A stretch of 8,733 nt of DNA from Chloroflexota bacterium (GTDB taxonomy: Bacteria; Chloroflexota; UBA6077), in assembly GCA_021806765.1 (NCBI GenBank), contig JAJZQR010000215.1, positions 1 to 8,733 on the forward strand. The letters are read 5' to 3'. Under the pieces are notes generated by a model, which searched no databases, was not told where the DNA came from, and saw only the letters and a list, made by a program, of their open reading frames with translations. Below are positions 1-6,078 of this stretch, piece by piece. How positions within the stretch are numbered: the stretch's first letter is position 1; each line of letters opens with the position of its first letter. A program made the position numbers and the translations under genes.

Positions 1-1
1 C

Positions 2-166
2 GTCGGCCATATCGACCTGCTGTCCGAAATCGATCGGCGGTGCGCCGCCCATCCGGGGCTCTTCCTGGCGGGCAGTTCCTATCGGGGCGTCGGCATCCCG
101 GACTGCATCCACAGCGGCCAGTTGGCCGCGGAAGGAATACTGAAGAGAGTGATGAGTGATGAGTGA
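2..166 (+). CDS. hemY: Protoporphyrinogen oxidase, HemY type, C-terminal fragment
   Basis: This is the 3' end of a gene that begins before the window; frame 2 is open from base 2 to a TGA at 164-166 (54 residues). The fragment contains GLFLAGSSYRGVGIPDCIHSG followed by LAAEGIL, which I recognise as the C-terminal FAD-binding segment of oxygen-dependent protoporphyrinogen IX oxidase (HemY/PPOX). In that family the GxxYRGVGIPDCI stretch closes the flavin site. The enzyme oxidises protoporphyrinogen IX to protoporphyrin IX late in heme synthesis and is membrane-associated. Oddly, the last codons (VMSDE and the stop) are made from the left arm of a GATGAGT heptamer repeat, so the natural C-terminus seems to have been overwritten or extended by a repeat. 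Related flavin amine oxidases share the fold, but the YRGVGIPDCI signature makes HemY much the likeliest. Confidence 0.88.
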   Translation, partial: VGHIDLLSEIDRRCAAHPGLFLAGSSYRGVGIPDCIHSGQLAAEGILKRVMSDE

Positions 167-203
167 TGAGTGTACCGTCTGCTCATCACTCATCACTCAT
201 TAC
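149..203. repeat. 22-bp inverted repeat built of GATGAGT heptamers
   Basis: The left arm (149-170) is a run of GATGAGT units and the right arm (182-203) is its reverse complement. All 22 positions pair except one G/T (a G-U wobble in RNA), around an 11-nt loop at 171-181. The left arm contains the hemY stop codon. The right arm ends six bases before the ribosome binding site of the next gene. As RNA it would be a very stable hairpin. It lacks a following T-run, so it is not a standard intrinsic terminator. It may be a mobile or slippage-generated intergenic repeat, possibly acting as an mRNA-stability or attenuation element. Confidence 0.8.
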
Positions 204-208
204 TGGTT

Positions 209-215
209 GGGAGGT
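209..215 (+). promoter_or_regulatory. Ribosome binding site fixing the start of the binding-protein gene
   Basis: GGGAGGT lies 4 nt before the ATG at 220. It selects this start over an upstream in-frame ATG at 163, which would place the heptamer-repeat arm inside the protein ahead of the lipoprotein signal. Confidence 0.7.
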
Positions 216-219
216 TCGA

Positions 220-1833
220 ATGTCCAAAGTCGCTCGCACCGTCGCGCTGCTGCTCATCGCCATCGCCTTCACAGCCTGTGGTTCACCCCAGTCTCCTCAG
301 CCGGCCGCGAAGGGAGGTGGCAGCGCCGCTAGCGGCGGTGGAACCCTGACCCGAGCCGTGACGGCCGAGCCAACCTCTATAGATCCCCAGGGTCCGGCGA
401 ACTCCGGTCTCAACCTGGTCCTGCCCTACCTGTTCGACACCCTCGTCACCCGAACTAAAGACGGCAAGTTCACCGGCCATCTGGCCGAAAGCTGGCAGGT
501 ATCCCCCGACGGCAAGACCATCGACATGAAGCTGAAGAGCGGAGTCAAGTTCCACGACGGGTCTCCGCTGAACGCGGCCGCCGTGGCTTTCACCTTCGAC
601 CGTTTCAAGAAGGTGGGCAGCAAGTCGCCCATCGCCGCCAACATCAAGGAGATCTCCCGGGTCGAAGCCCTGGACGACCTGACGGTACGTTTCAGCTTCG
701 AGAAGCCGACGGCCCCCAAATGCAGCACACTGGCGATGCCCTATGCCGCTATCTTGAGCCCTTCTGCCGTCCAGGCAGCGGGTGACGAGATGGGCAGCAA
801 ACCTGTGGGCACCGGGCCCTTCAAGCTGAGCGAGTGGAAGAAGGGCGTCAGCATCACCATGGTTCGCAACCCCGACTACAACTGGGGGCCGGCCGAGGCC
901 ACCAACAAGGGACCGGTGAAGCTGGACAAACTGGTCTTCAAGCTAATCCCCGACGCCAACACTCAGCTATCAGCCCTGGAGGCCGGGGACGTGGACGTAA
1001 TCTTCATCACGGAGCCGACCTTCCTGGACAAGGTCAAGAACGACAAGAGCCTGCAGCTGGAGCCAATCAACCTGGACTCGCTGATCTACCTGGGCTACAA
1101 CTGCGCCAAGCCCCCCTTCGACGATCCCAAGGTTCGACAGGCCCTCTCCTATGCCGTCAACAAGACTGAGATCATCAAGACGGCCCTGGGCGGCTTCGGC
1201 ATAGAGGCCGACACTCCTCTGCCGCCATCCCTCCTGGGTTACGACCAGAGCCTGAAATCCTATGGACAGGGATACGATCCAGCCAGGGCCAAGGCGCTGC
1301 TGGCGGAAGCGGGGTTCACCCAGGGTGGCGACGGCAGCTGGCAGCGGGATGGGAATAAGCTCTCCGGCAAGTTGCTGACCTCCACCCGCTCCCCCAACGA
1401 CGCCATCGCCACGGTGCTTCAGAGCCAGCTCAAGGCTATCGGTGTCCCGGTCGAGATCCAGCAGTTGGACTCCGCCGCCGTCATGAAGGCATCCACCGAA
1501 GGGGCCTTCGACCTGATCCTCTGGCGCTACGATTGGAACGACCCCGACGCCCTGAACATCTACCTTTCCTCCAGCCGCCTGCGCCAGACCAACAGGGTCT
1601 TCTACTCCAACCCGAAGGTGGATGCGCTGCTGAAACAGGGTGCTGAGGAGCTGGATCCCGCCAAGCGGGCTCCCCTTTATGGGGAAGCGCAGAAGCTGAT
1701 CCTCAGCGACGCCCCGTGGCAGCCCCTCTACCACCCCATGGAGGGGATGGTGTTCAGCAACCGGGTGAAGGACCTCAAGGTGGGCTCCATGGGTCGGATG
1801 CTGGTGAACGACGTGACGATCAGCGGAAACTGA
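220..1833 (+). CDS. ABC transporter substrate-binding lipoprotein, peptide/nickel family (SBP_bac_5)
   Basis: The 537-residue protein captures a substrate outside the membrane for the permeases encoded next. It starts MSKVARTVALLLIAIAFTAC: a short basic stretch, a hydrophobic core and a lipobox (FTAC) with Cys20 as the lipidation site. A Gly/Ser/Pro linker (about 21-42) leads into the mature domain. Family 5 hallmarks include an AEPTSIDPQ-like opening, HLAESWQVSPDGKT, and GVKFHDGSPLNAAAVAFTFDRF, which matches the classic 'FHDG.p..A..V.fs' block. The length is normal for DppA/OppA/NikA-like proteins. The ATG at 220 is chosen for its GGGAGGT site and because it begins the lipoprotein signal directly. 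The next gene starts 3 nt after the stop, so the two are translationally coupled. Substrate cannot be told from sequence: dipeptides, oligopeptides, nickel complexes and sugars are all known in this family. Confidence 0.93.
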   Translation: MSKVARTVALLLIAIAFTACGSPQSPQPAAKGGGSAASGGGTLTRAVTAEPTSIDPQGPANSGLNLVLPYLFDTLVTRTKDGKFTGHLAESWQVSPDGKTIDMKLKSGVKFHDGSPLNAAAVAFTFDRFKKVGSKSPIAANIKEISRVEALDDLTVRFSFEKPTAPKCSTLAMPYAAILSPSAVQAAGDEMGSKPVGTGPFKLSEWKKGVSITMVRNPDYNWGPAEATNKGPVKLDKLVFKLIPDANTQLSALEAGDVDVIFITEPTFLDKVKNDKSLQLEPINLDSLIYLGYNCAKPPFDDPKVRQALSYAVNKTEIIKTALGGFGIEADTPLPPSLLGYDQSLKSYGQGYDPARAKALLAEAGFTQGGDGSWQRDGNKLSGKLLTSTRSPNDAIATVLQSQLKAIGVPVEIQQLDSAAVMKASTEGAFDLILWRYDWNDPDALNIYLSSSRLRQTNRVFYSNPKVDALLKQGAEELDPAKRAPLYGEAQKLILSDAPWQPLYHPMEGMVFSNRVKDLKVGSMGRMLVNDVTISGN

Positions 1834-1836
1834 GAG

Positions 1837-2763
1837 TTGGGTTACTACCTCTTTCGAAGGCTGTGGGGCGCCCTGATAACCCTGCTGGTGGTCAGCTTCC
1901 TTGCTTACGTGGCCCTGACCTTCGCGCCAGGCGACGCGGCGGAGGCGCTGCTCGGCGAGAACGCCTCCGCCGAGCAGATCGCCACCCTGCGGAGCCAGAT
2001 GCGGCTGGATGCTCCCCTGTGGGAACGGTACGGGGAGTACATGGCCGGGGCGCTCCACGGCAACCTCGGGCAATCGCTGGCCAGCGATCGGAGGGTGGCG
2101 GACTTGCTGCGGGAGCGGTTCCCGTCCACCCTCCTCCTGGCCCTGGTAGCCATGGGGCTGGCAACGGTAGCCGGATTCAGTCTCGGGTTGCTGGCGGCCA
2201 GCCGCCCCGGCAGCAGGCTCGACCTCCTTACCATCAGCGGGACGGTGCTGGGGTTGGCACTGCCCCCCTATTGGGTTGCCATGCTGCTGGTGATGGTCTT
2301 CTCCCTGCGCCTCCACTGGCTGCCGGTCTTTGGATCGGGCACCCCGGCGCACCTGATCCTCCCGGCCATCACCCTCGCCCTGCCGGGGGCGGCCACCGTC
2401 GCCAGGCTGGTGCGCTCCAGCGTCCTGGAGGTGAAGGGCGCCGATTTCGTACGCACAGCCCTATCCAAGGGTTTGACCCCCAGGCAGACTCTCCTGCGGC
2501 ACATTCTCCCCAACAGCCTGATCCCTGCCCTGACGGTGCTGGGGCTGAATCTCAGCTACCTGATCGGAGGGGCTTTCGTGGTGGAGACTATCTTCGCCTG
2601 GCCCGGACTGGGACGGCTCACGGTGCAGGCCATCTTCGATCGGGACCTACCGGTGGTGATGGGAGCCGTGCTGGTGGTGGTGCCGCTCTGCCTGTCGGTG
2701 AACCTGGTGGTCGACCTGCTGCACGCCGCCCTCGACCCGAGGGTGCGCCACCATGCATTGTAG
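1837..2763 (+). CDS. ABC transporter permease, DppB/OppB type
   Basis: The 308-residue inner-membrane subunit forms half of the channel of a peptide/nickel-type importer. It opens with GYYLFRRLWGALITLLVVSFLAYVALTFAPGD, the usual first transmembrane helix of DppB-like permeases ending in PGD. The DppB-type core carries about five further membrane segments. The EAA loop that docks the ATPase is visible at about 201-226 (GADFVRTALSKGLTPRQTLLRHILPN), and IFAWPGLGRL follows at 252-261, a family signature. The start is a TTG, because an in-frame stop (the TGA of the previous gene) lies 6 nt upstream and the family N-terminus begins exactly here. No strong Shine-Dalgarno site is present, so translation probably depends on coupling to the upstream gene. 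The C-terminal LDPRVRHH matches the usual LDPR ending. Confidence 0.93.
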   Translation: MGYYLFRRLWGALITLLVVSFLAYVALTFAPGDAAEALLGENASAEQIATLRSQMRLDAPLWERYGEYMAGALHGNLGQSLASDRRVADLLRERFPSTLLLALVAMGLATVAGFSLGLLAASRPGSRLDLLTISGTVLGLALPPYWVAMLLVMVFSLRLHWLPVFGSGTPAHLILPAITLALPGAATVARLVRSSVLEVKGADFVRTALSKGLTPRQTLLRHILPNSLIPALTVLGLNLSYLIGGAFVVETIFAWPGLGRLTVQAIFDRDLPVVMGAVLVVVPLCLSVNLVVDLLHAALDPRVRHHAL

Positions 2764-2774
2764 GTACACCGATT

Positions 2775-2854
2775 ACGTAGGGCGGGGGCTTGTCCCCCGC
2801 CGCCCGGTGCCCGGACGACGAGGACCGGGCGGCGCACAGTGCGCTGACCTACGT
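2775..2854. repeat. Structured GC-rich intercistronic repeat (copy 1)
   Basis: The gap between the two permease genes is filled by nested inverted repeats. ACGTAGG (2775-2781) pairs with CCTACGT (2848-2854) as an outer stem. GGCGGGGG (2781-2788) pairs with CCCCCGCC (2794-2801) around a CTTGT loop. GCCGCCCGG (2799-2807) can alternatively pair with CCGGGCGGC (2825-2833). GCGCA/TGCGC forms another small hairpin at 2832-2844. A 34-nt core (2777-2810) recurs at 4629-4662 with 29 of 34 bases identical, so this is a dispersed element of the REP or miniature-repeat kind. Inside an operon it could stabilise upstream mRNA or lower expression of the second permease. Confidence 0.75.
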
Positions 2855-2880
2855 TATGGAATTGAGGAGCGACGCAATAC

Positions 2881-3903
2881 GTGGCCGGCAGTGAGGTACA
2901 GGTGAGTCGCGATTCTTCCCTGGACGGCTCTAAGGGAGGCGCCGTCGGCGGGGTCCGGGGTGTCCACGTCCTCTTGCAGCGCTTCTGGTACTTCTGGTAC
3001 CCCCAGGCCAAATGCCCGGTCCCCAGAAAGCGCACGGGAAGCGACCCGAGCGGCTGGGCATTGATCCTGGAGGCCTTCCGCCGATCGGCGGCCCTCTACC
3101 TGGGGTTCGCCCTGGTGGCTACCGTCGCGGTGGGGGCCCTGCTGGTCACGCTGGTGACCCCCTACGCCCCGGATCAGATCCTCCCCGACGCCCGGCTACA
3201 GCCGCCCGGTCTGGCCCACCCCTTCGGCACCGACGCCCTGGGTCGCGACCTGCTGGCCCGGGTAGCCTCCGGCGCCTATCTGGCAGCTCAGACGGCCTTT
3301 CTGGCTGTCGGCCTCTCCCTGGCGGCAGGTCTCATCCTGGGGAGTCTGGCAGGCTACTACGCGGGCTGGGTCGACCAGATCATCTCCCGCGCCATGGACG
3401 GCTGGCTGGCCCTCCCCGGGGCGCTGGTGGCTGTCATCATCGTCGCCCGCCTTGGGGCGTCCCTCAGCAACCTGATCCTCGCCCTGGGGATCATGGGCGT
3501 GCCCGCCTTCTACCGCATAGTCCGGAACACGACCCTGGGGGCCCGGTACATGCCTTACGCCGAGGCTGCCGTAGCCCTCGGAGCGACTGACACTCGGGTC
3601 ATGTGGCGCCACGTCTTCCCCAACATCCTCCCCCCCCTGGTGGTGCTCACCACCATGCGGTTTGGAACGGTCCTGCTGACCGGCAGCAGCCTCAGCTTCA
3701 TCGGCCTCGGCGCCCAGCCCCCCGCCCCCGAGTGGGGAGCCCTCCTGGCCGCCGGCAGAAACTACGTGGATACCGCCTGGTGGCTGGCGGTGTTCCCGGG
3801 TCTCGCCGTAACCATGACGGTGATCGGCTTGAACCTGTTGGGGGACGGACTGCGGGACATGCTGGACCCGCGAATGGGGAAGTCTGGTAGCGGCGAGAGT
3901 TAG
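2881..3903 (+). CDS. ABC transporter permease, DppC/OppC type
   Basis: This is the second channel subunit of the importer. From about residue 60 it is a textbook DppC-like protein: a first transmembrane helix at about 72-94 ending in PYAPDQ, FGTDALGRDLLARV at 115-128, the ATPase-docking EAA loop at 228-248 (EAAVALGATDTRVMWRHVFPN), LSFIGLGAQPPAPEWGALL at 271-289, and the closing GDGLRDMLDPRM. With the GTG at 2881 the protein is 340 residues. GAGGAG (2864-2869) lies 11 nt upstream of that GTG, a slightly long spacing. The first 55 residues are unlike the family: Gly/Val-rich with a FWYFWY stretch coded by a 9-bp tandem repeat. The true start could be a later one, for example the TTG at 3061 (residue 61) just before the family core. 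No ATPase gene follows; the stop codon overlaps that of the convergent exporter gene. Confidence 0.9.
   Translation: MAGSEVQVSRDSSLDGSKGGAVGGVRGVHVLLQRFWYFWYPQAKCPVPRKRTGSDPSGWALILEAFRRSAALYLGFALVATVAVGALLVTLVTPYAPDQILPDARLQPPGLAHPFGTDALGRDLLARVASGAYLAAQTAFLAVGLSLAAGLILGSLAGYYAGWVDQIISRAMDGWLALPGALVAVIIVARLGASLSNLILALGIMGVPAFYRIVRNTTLGARYMPYAEAAVALGATDTRVMWRHVFPNILPPLVVLTTMRFGTVLLTGSSLSFIGLGAQPPAPEWGALLAAGRNYVDTAWWLAVFPGLAVTMTVIGLNLLGDGLRDMLDPRMGKSGSGES
2982..2999 (+). repeat. Tandem 9-bp repeat, two copies
   Basis: CTTCTGGTA occurs twice in direct succession and codes FWYFWY in the unusual N-terminal extension of the second permease. It lies upstream of the region conserved in the family, so it may be non-coding or recently expanded sequence. 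Confidence 0.7.
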
Positions 3904-4532
3904 CGCGGTCCCGCCAGCGCTATGCGCGTCCCCAGGGCTACGAAGACGCTGCCGGTGAACCACCGCTGGATCCTGGCGACCCCGGCGCTGCGGCCCAACC
4001 TGTCGCCGGCGTAGCCTGCCACCAGCGCGACCCCCGTGTTCACCAGGGTGCCGGAGCTGTTGAACAGGGTGCCCAGCAGCAGGAACTGCCCCACCACGGA
4101 GCCCCTCGCCGGATCCACGAACTGGGGGATGAAGGCAAGGAAGAACAGCGCCACCTTGGGGTTCAGGACATTGGTGGCTACCCCCTGGCGGAACACCTTG
4201 CTCAGCCTTTCCTCCTGCAGCCGCTGGGTCGGGATTGCCGCGGCCTTGCCGACGATGGTCCTGAAGCCCAGATACAGCAGATAGGCCGCCCCACCATACC
4301 TTACGACGTCGTAGGCCAGAGCCGATGACATCAGCAGAGCGGAGAGCCCCACGGCGGCCGCGAAGGTGTGGACGAGGGTGCCGGCCCCGATGCCGAGGGC
4401 GGAGACGACACCCGCCCGGTGGCCGCGACCGACGCTGTTGGCAATGACGTACAGCATGTCCGGCCCGGGGGTGAAGTTCAGCATGAGGGTGGCGGTCAGG
4501 AAGATCGCCAGGGTTTGAGCATCCGGCAGCAC
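3900..4532 (-). CDS. LysE/RhtB-family amino-acid exporter
   Basis: The 210-residue integral membrane protein belongs to the LysE/RhtB superfamily, which exports amino acids (lysine, homoserine, threonine or leucine, depending on the member). Visible signatures are LNFTPGPDMLYVI at 18-30 (the family's N-terminal PGP block), the Gly-rich helix GRGHRAGVVSALGIGAGTLVH, and NVLNPKVALFFLAFIPQFVDP at 121-141 with the conserved NPK. About six hydrophobic segments are expected and the length is typical. The start is a GTG (complement of 4530-4532), with GGAG 7 nt upstream on the minus strand. Its TAA stop (3902-3900) overlaps the TAG of the convergent permease gene by three of its bases, so no dedicated terminator separates them. 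The exported substrate cannot be assigned. Confidence 0.93.
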   Translation of the reverse strand: MLPDAQTLAIFLTATLMLNFTPGPDMLYVIANSVGRGHRAGVVSALGIGAGTLVHTFAAAVGLSALLMSSALAYDVVRYGGAAYLLYLGFRTIVGKAAAIPTQRLQEERLSKVFRQGVATNVLNPKVALFFLAFIPQFVDPARGSVVGQFLLLGTLFNSSGTLVNTGVALVAGYAGDRLGRSAGVARIQRWFTGSVFVALGTRIALAGPR

Positions 4533-4584
4533 GTCCGTTCTCCGATAGGCAGGCAGTTGGGGGCGGTTGTTCCCTCAGGGCGAC

Positions 4585-4590
4585 AGTATA
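4585..4590 (-). promoter_or_regulatory. Possible -10 element for the exporter gene
   Basis: On the minus strand this reads TATACT, five of six bases of the TATAAT consensus. It would put the transcript start about 45 nt before the GTG start at 4532. I find no convincing -35 hexamer at 16-18 bp spacing, so the call is weak. Confidence 0.3.
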
Positions 4591-4628
4591 CGCTATCCTT
4601 GCGTTCGTTGCCCGACGACCGCATCACA

Positions 4629-4662
4629 GTGGGGCGAGGGCTTGTCCCCTGCCGCTCGGCGC
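4629..4662. repeat. GC-rich dispersed repeat (copy 2)
   Basis: This stretch matches 2777-2810 at 29 of 34 positions, and all five differences are transitions. The GGGCTTGTCCCC hairpin centre is identical, but the stem now has one G-T and one A-C pair. The outer flanking arms of copy 1 are not recognisable here. It lies in the same orientation, shortly before the ribosome binding site of the acetyltransferase gene. Confidence 0.72.
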
Positions 4663-4686
4663 TCAACCATGAGGTAAGAGGAGAAC

Positions 4687-5166
4687 ATGACCGTAACCGT
4701 TCGGCCACTGACCGAGACCGACATTCCCACATTTCTGAACCTGGTTCAAGCCCTGGCCGACTATGAGAAGATGGCCGGCCCGGACAACGAGGCACGCGAG
4801 AGACTAACACGCGACGCTCTGACCGACCCTCCTCGCTTCTGGGTGCTGCTGGCAGAGCAAGACGGGCGGGTAATTGGCTATGGTATGTACTTCTTCACCT
4901 ACAGCAGCTTCCTCGCTCGCCCCACTCTCTACGTTGAGGACATCTTCGTGTTGCCGGAAGCCAGACGCAATGGAGCCGGTCGCGCCCTTATGAAGGCACT
5001 GGCAAGAGAGGCAGCCCGCAAGGAATGCGGACGGATGGAATGGACGGTACTGGACTGGAACGAGCCGGCAATAGCGCTCTATGAGAGTTTCGGCGGGAGA
5101 ATCCTCGAGGAATGGCGCATCGTTCGACTGACAACGAAAAGGCTGGTGCAACTGGCTGAACTGTAG
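4687..5166 (+). CDS. GNAT-family N-acetyltransferase, diamine acetyltransferase-like
   Basis: The 159-residue cytosolic enzyme should transfer acetyl from acetyl-CoA to an amine. The GNAT fold is clear: VRPLTETDIPTFLNLVQALADYEKM at the N-terminus, the strand LYVEDIFVLPEARRNGAGRALM (81-102) with the acetyl-CoA pyrophosphate loop RRNGAG at 93-98, then MEWTVLDWNEPAIALYESFGG (117-137) with Tyr132 at the usual general-acid position. The VEDIFV and LDWNEPAI-YES signatures and the length resemble spermidine/spermine and thialysine acetyltransferases, but bacterial members of this branch act on varied amines, so the substrate is open. The ATG at 4687 has AGAGGAG (4677-4683) 3 nt upstream. The gene is divergent from the exporter and followed by a 204-bp gap; no functional link to its neighbours is evident. 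Confidence 0.92.
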   Translation: MTVTVRPLTETDIPTFLNLVQALADYEKMAGPDNEARERLTRDALTDPPRFWVLLAEQDGRVIGYGMYFFTYSSFLARPTLYVEDIFVLPEARRNGAGRALMKALAREAARKECGRMEWTVLDWNEPAIALYESFGGRILEEWRIVRLTTKRLVQLAEL

Positions 5167-5370
5167 CATTGGACTCCTTACTGCCGAGCCGAACCCTATG
5201 CGACACAGCCAAGTAGTGGTAGACTAAGCGCACGCTCGGCCTGCGCCCTGTGGCCGGGTCCGGCACCCCATTGGTGTCCCCCATCGCTACTCTACGGCAT
5301 CTGCCCATTATGTCGCGTGGGTCTTCGTTGCCAGGATGGCAAGCGTTTGGAGGGAAGTGAGGGAAGAAGC
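5167..5370 (+). other. Intergenic region with possible extended -10 promoter
   Basis: This gap precedes the CheC-like gene. TGGTAGACT at 5217-5225 fits an extended -10 (TGnTAnnnT) without a good -35, and would give a leader of about 140 nt. A small perfect inverted repeat, TTGCCA/TGGCAA with a 3-nt loop, lies at 5328-5342. GCCGAGC (5183-5189) and GCTCGGC (5234-5240) are complementary and flank the putative promoter. No ORF with coding character or terminator with a T-run is visible. Confidence 0.35.
5359..5366 (+). promoter_or_regulatory. Ribosome binding site fixing the CheC-like start
   Basis: GAGGGAAG precedes the GTG at 5371 with normal spacing. The longer in-frame alternative, a GTG at 5317, has no purine-rich site in front of it. 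Confidence 0.5.
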
Positions 5371-6036
5371 GTGGACGACAACGTCGGGGCTGTGGTGAAC
5401 CGTGCTGGTGAAGCCGACCGGCGCAGCAGCACCAGGGGTCGCCGGCTCGGTGACATCCTGGTGGCCCTATCGGTGGTCGCCGGCATCGGCTGCCAGCGCG
5501 CCGGGCGCGCGCTGTCGGAGATGACCGGCACCTCTATCGAGGCCAAGGCGGCCCAGGTGCGGCGCGTCCCCCTGCCCTCGGTGCCGGACCTGATGGGAGG
5601 GCCCGAGGCCATCGTGGCCGCCACCTACCTCAGGATCACCGGCGACGTCCGGGGCCACATGCTGCTGATGCTTCCACTGTCAGACGGCAGCAACCTGGCC
5701 TCCATGCTGCTGGGCGAGCCGATAGAGCCCTCTCCCGATTTCCCTGAGATGGCACGATCGGCTCTGGGAGAAGTCGGAAACATAACCGGTTCCTTCTTCC
5801 TGTCTGCCTTGGCCGACGCGACGAACATGGACCTGACACCTTCGCCCCCTGCCGTGGTGATCGACATGAGCGGAGCCGTCCTCGACGCGGTCCTGGCCGA
5901 TCTCGCGAAGGAGAGCGAGGAGGTTCTGGTCATCGACACCGTCTTCACCCAAAGCGAGATGCAGGTAAAGGCCGTCTTTCTGGTGCTGCCACGACCGAGC
6001 TACTTCGACCTCATCCTGGAGAGGTTGCCCAAGTAG
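5371..6036 (+). CDS. CheC-family CheY-P phosphatase-like protein with one degenerate site
   Basis: The predicted 221-residue soluble protein resembles CheC, which dephosphorylates CheY-P in chemotaxis. The second half contains the motif SALGEVGNITGSFFLSAL (130-147), in which Ser130, Glu134 and Asn137 match the (D/S)xxxExxN catalytic pattern. The PSPPAVVIDM block follows, as in the family. The first half aligns well in framework (ALSEMTGTSIEA, VRRVPLPSVPDLMGGPEAIV, YLRITGDVRGHMLLMLP). At the expected first catalytic site, however, it reads VALSVVAGIG: Val31, Val35 and Gly38 replace D/S, E and N. A two-site CheC has therefore become one-site. An extra 25-residue polar N-terminus precedes the domain. 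The start at GTG 5371 rests on the GAGGGAAG site; a GTG at 5317 would add 18 residues. No other chemotaxis gene lies in the window, so the partner could be CheY or another response regulator. Confidence 0.82.
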   Translation: MDDNVGAVVNRAGEADRRSSTRGRRLGDILVALSVVAGIGCQRAGRALSEMTGTSIEAKAAQVRRVPLPSVPDLMGGPEAIVAATYLRITGDVRGHMLLMLPLSDGSNLASMLLGEPIEPSPDFPEMARSALGEVGNITGSFFLSALADATNMDLTPSPPAVVIDMSGAVLDAVLADLAKESEEVLVIDTVFTQSEMQVKAVFLVLPRPSYFDLILERLPK

Positions 6037-6078
6037 CCCGACCGTCGCATCAACTCGACTTCGTCGGACGTAAGAGGC

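Noticed and set aside
163..219. Upstream in-frame start giving a 19-residue N-terminal extension of the binding protein
   Set aside because: The extension is read from the heptamer repeat and would bury the lipoprotein signal. The ATG at 220 has its own ribosome binding site.
970..2352. Long open frame of 460 codons on the minus strand
   Set aside because: It lies antisense to the binding-protein and first permease genes, both clear family members. The product is Gln/Gly/His-rich with no domain, as expected from a GC-rich gene read backwards.
6037..6078. Bidirectional terminator between the CheC-like gene and the kinase
   Set aside because: Only a 5-bp CCGAC/GTCGG pairing is present with a long loop and no T-runs.
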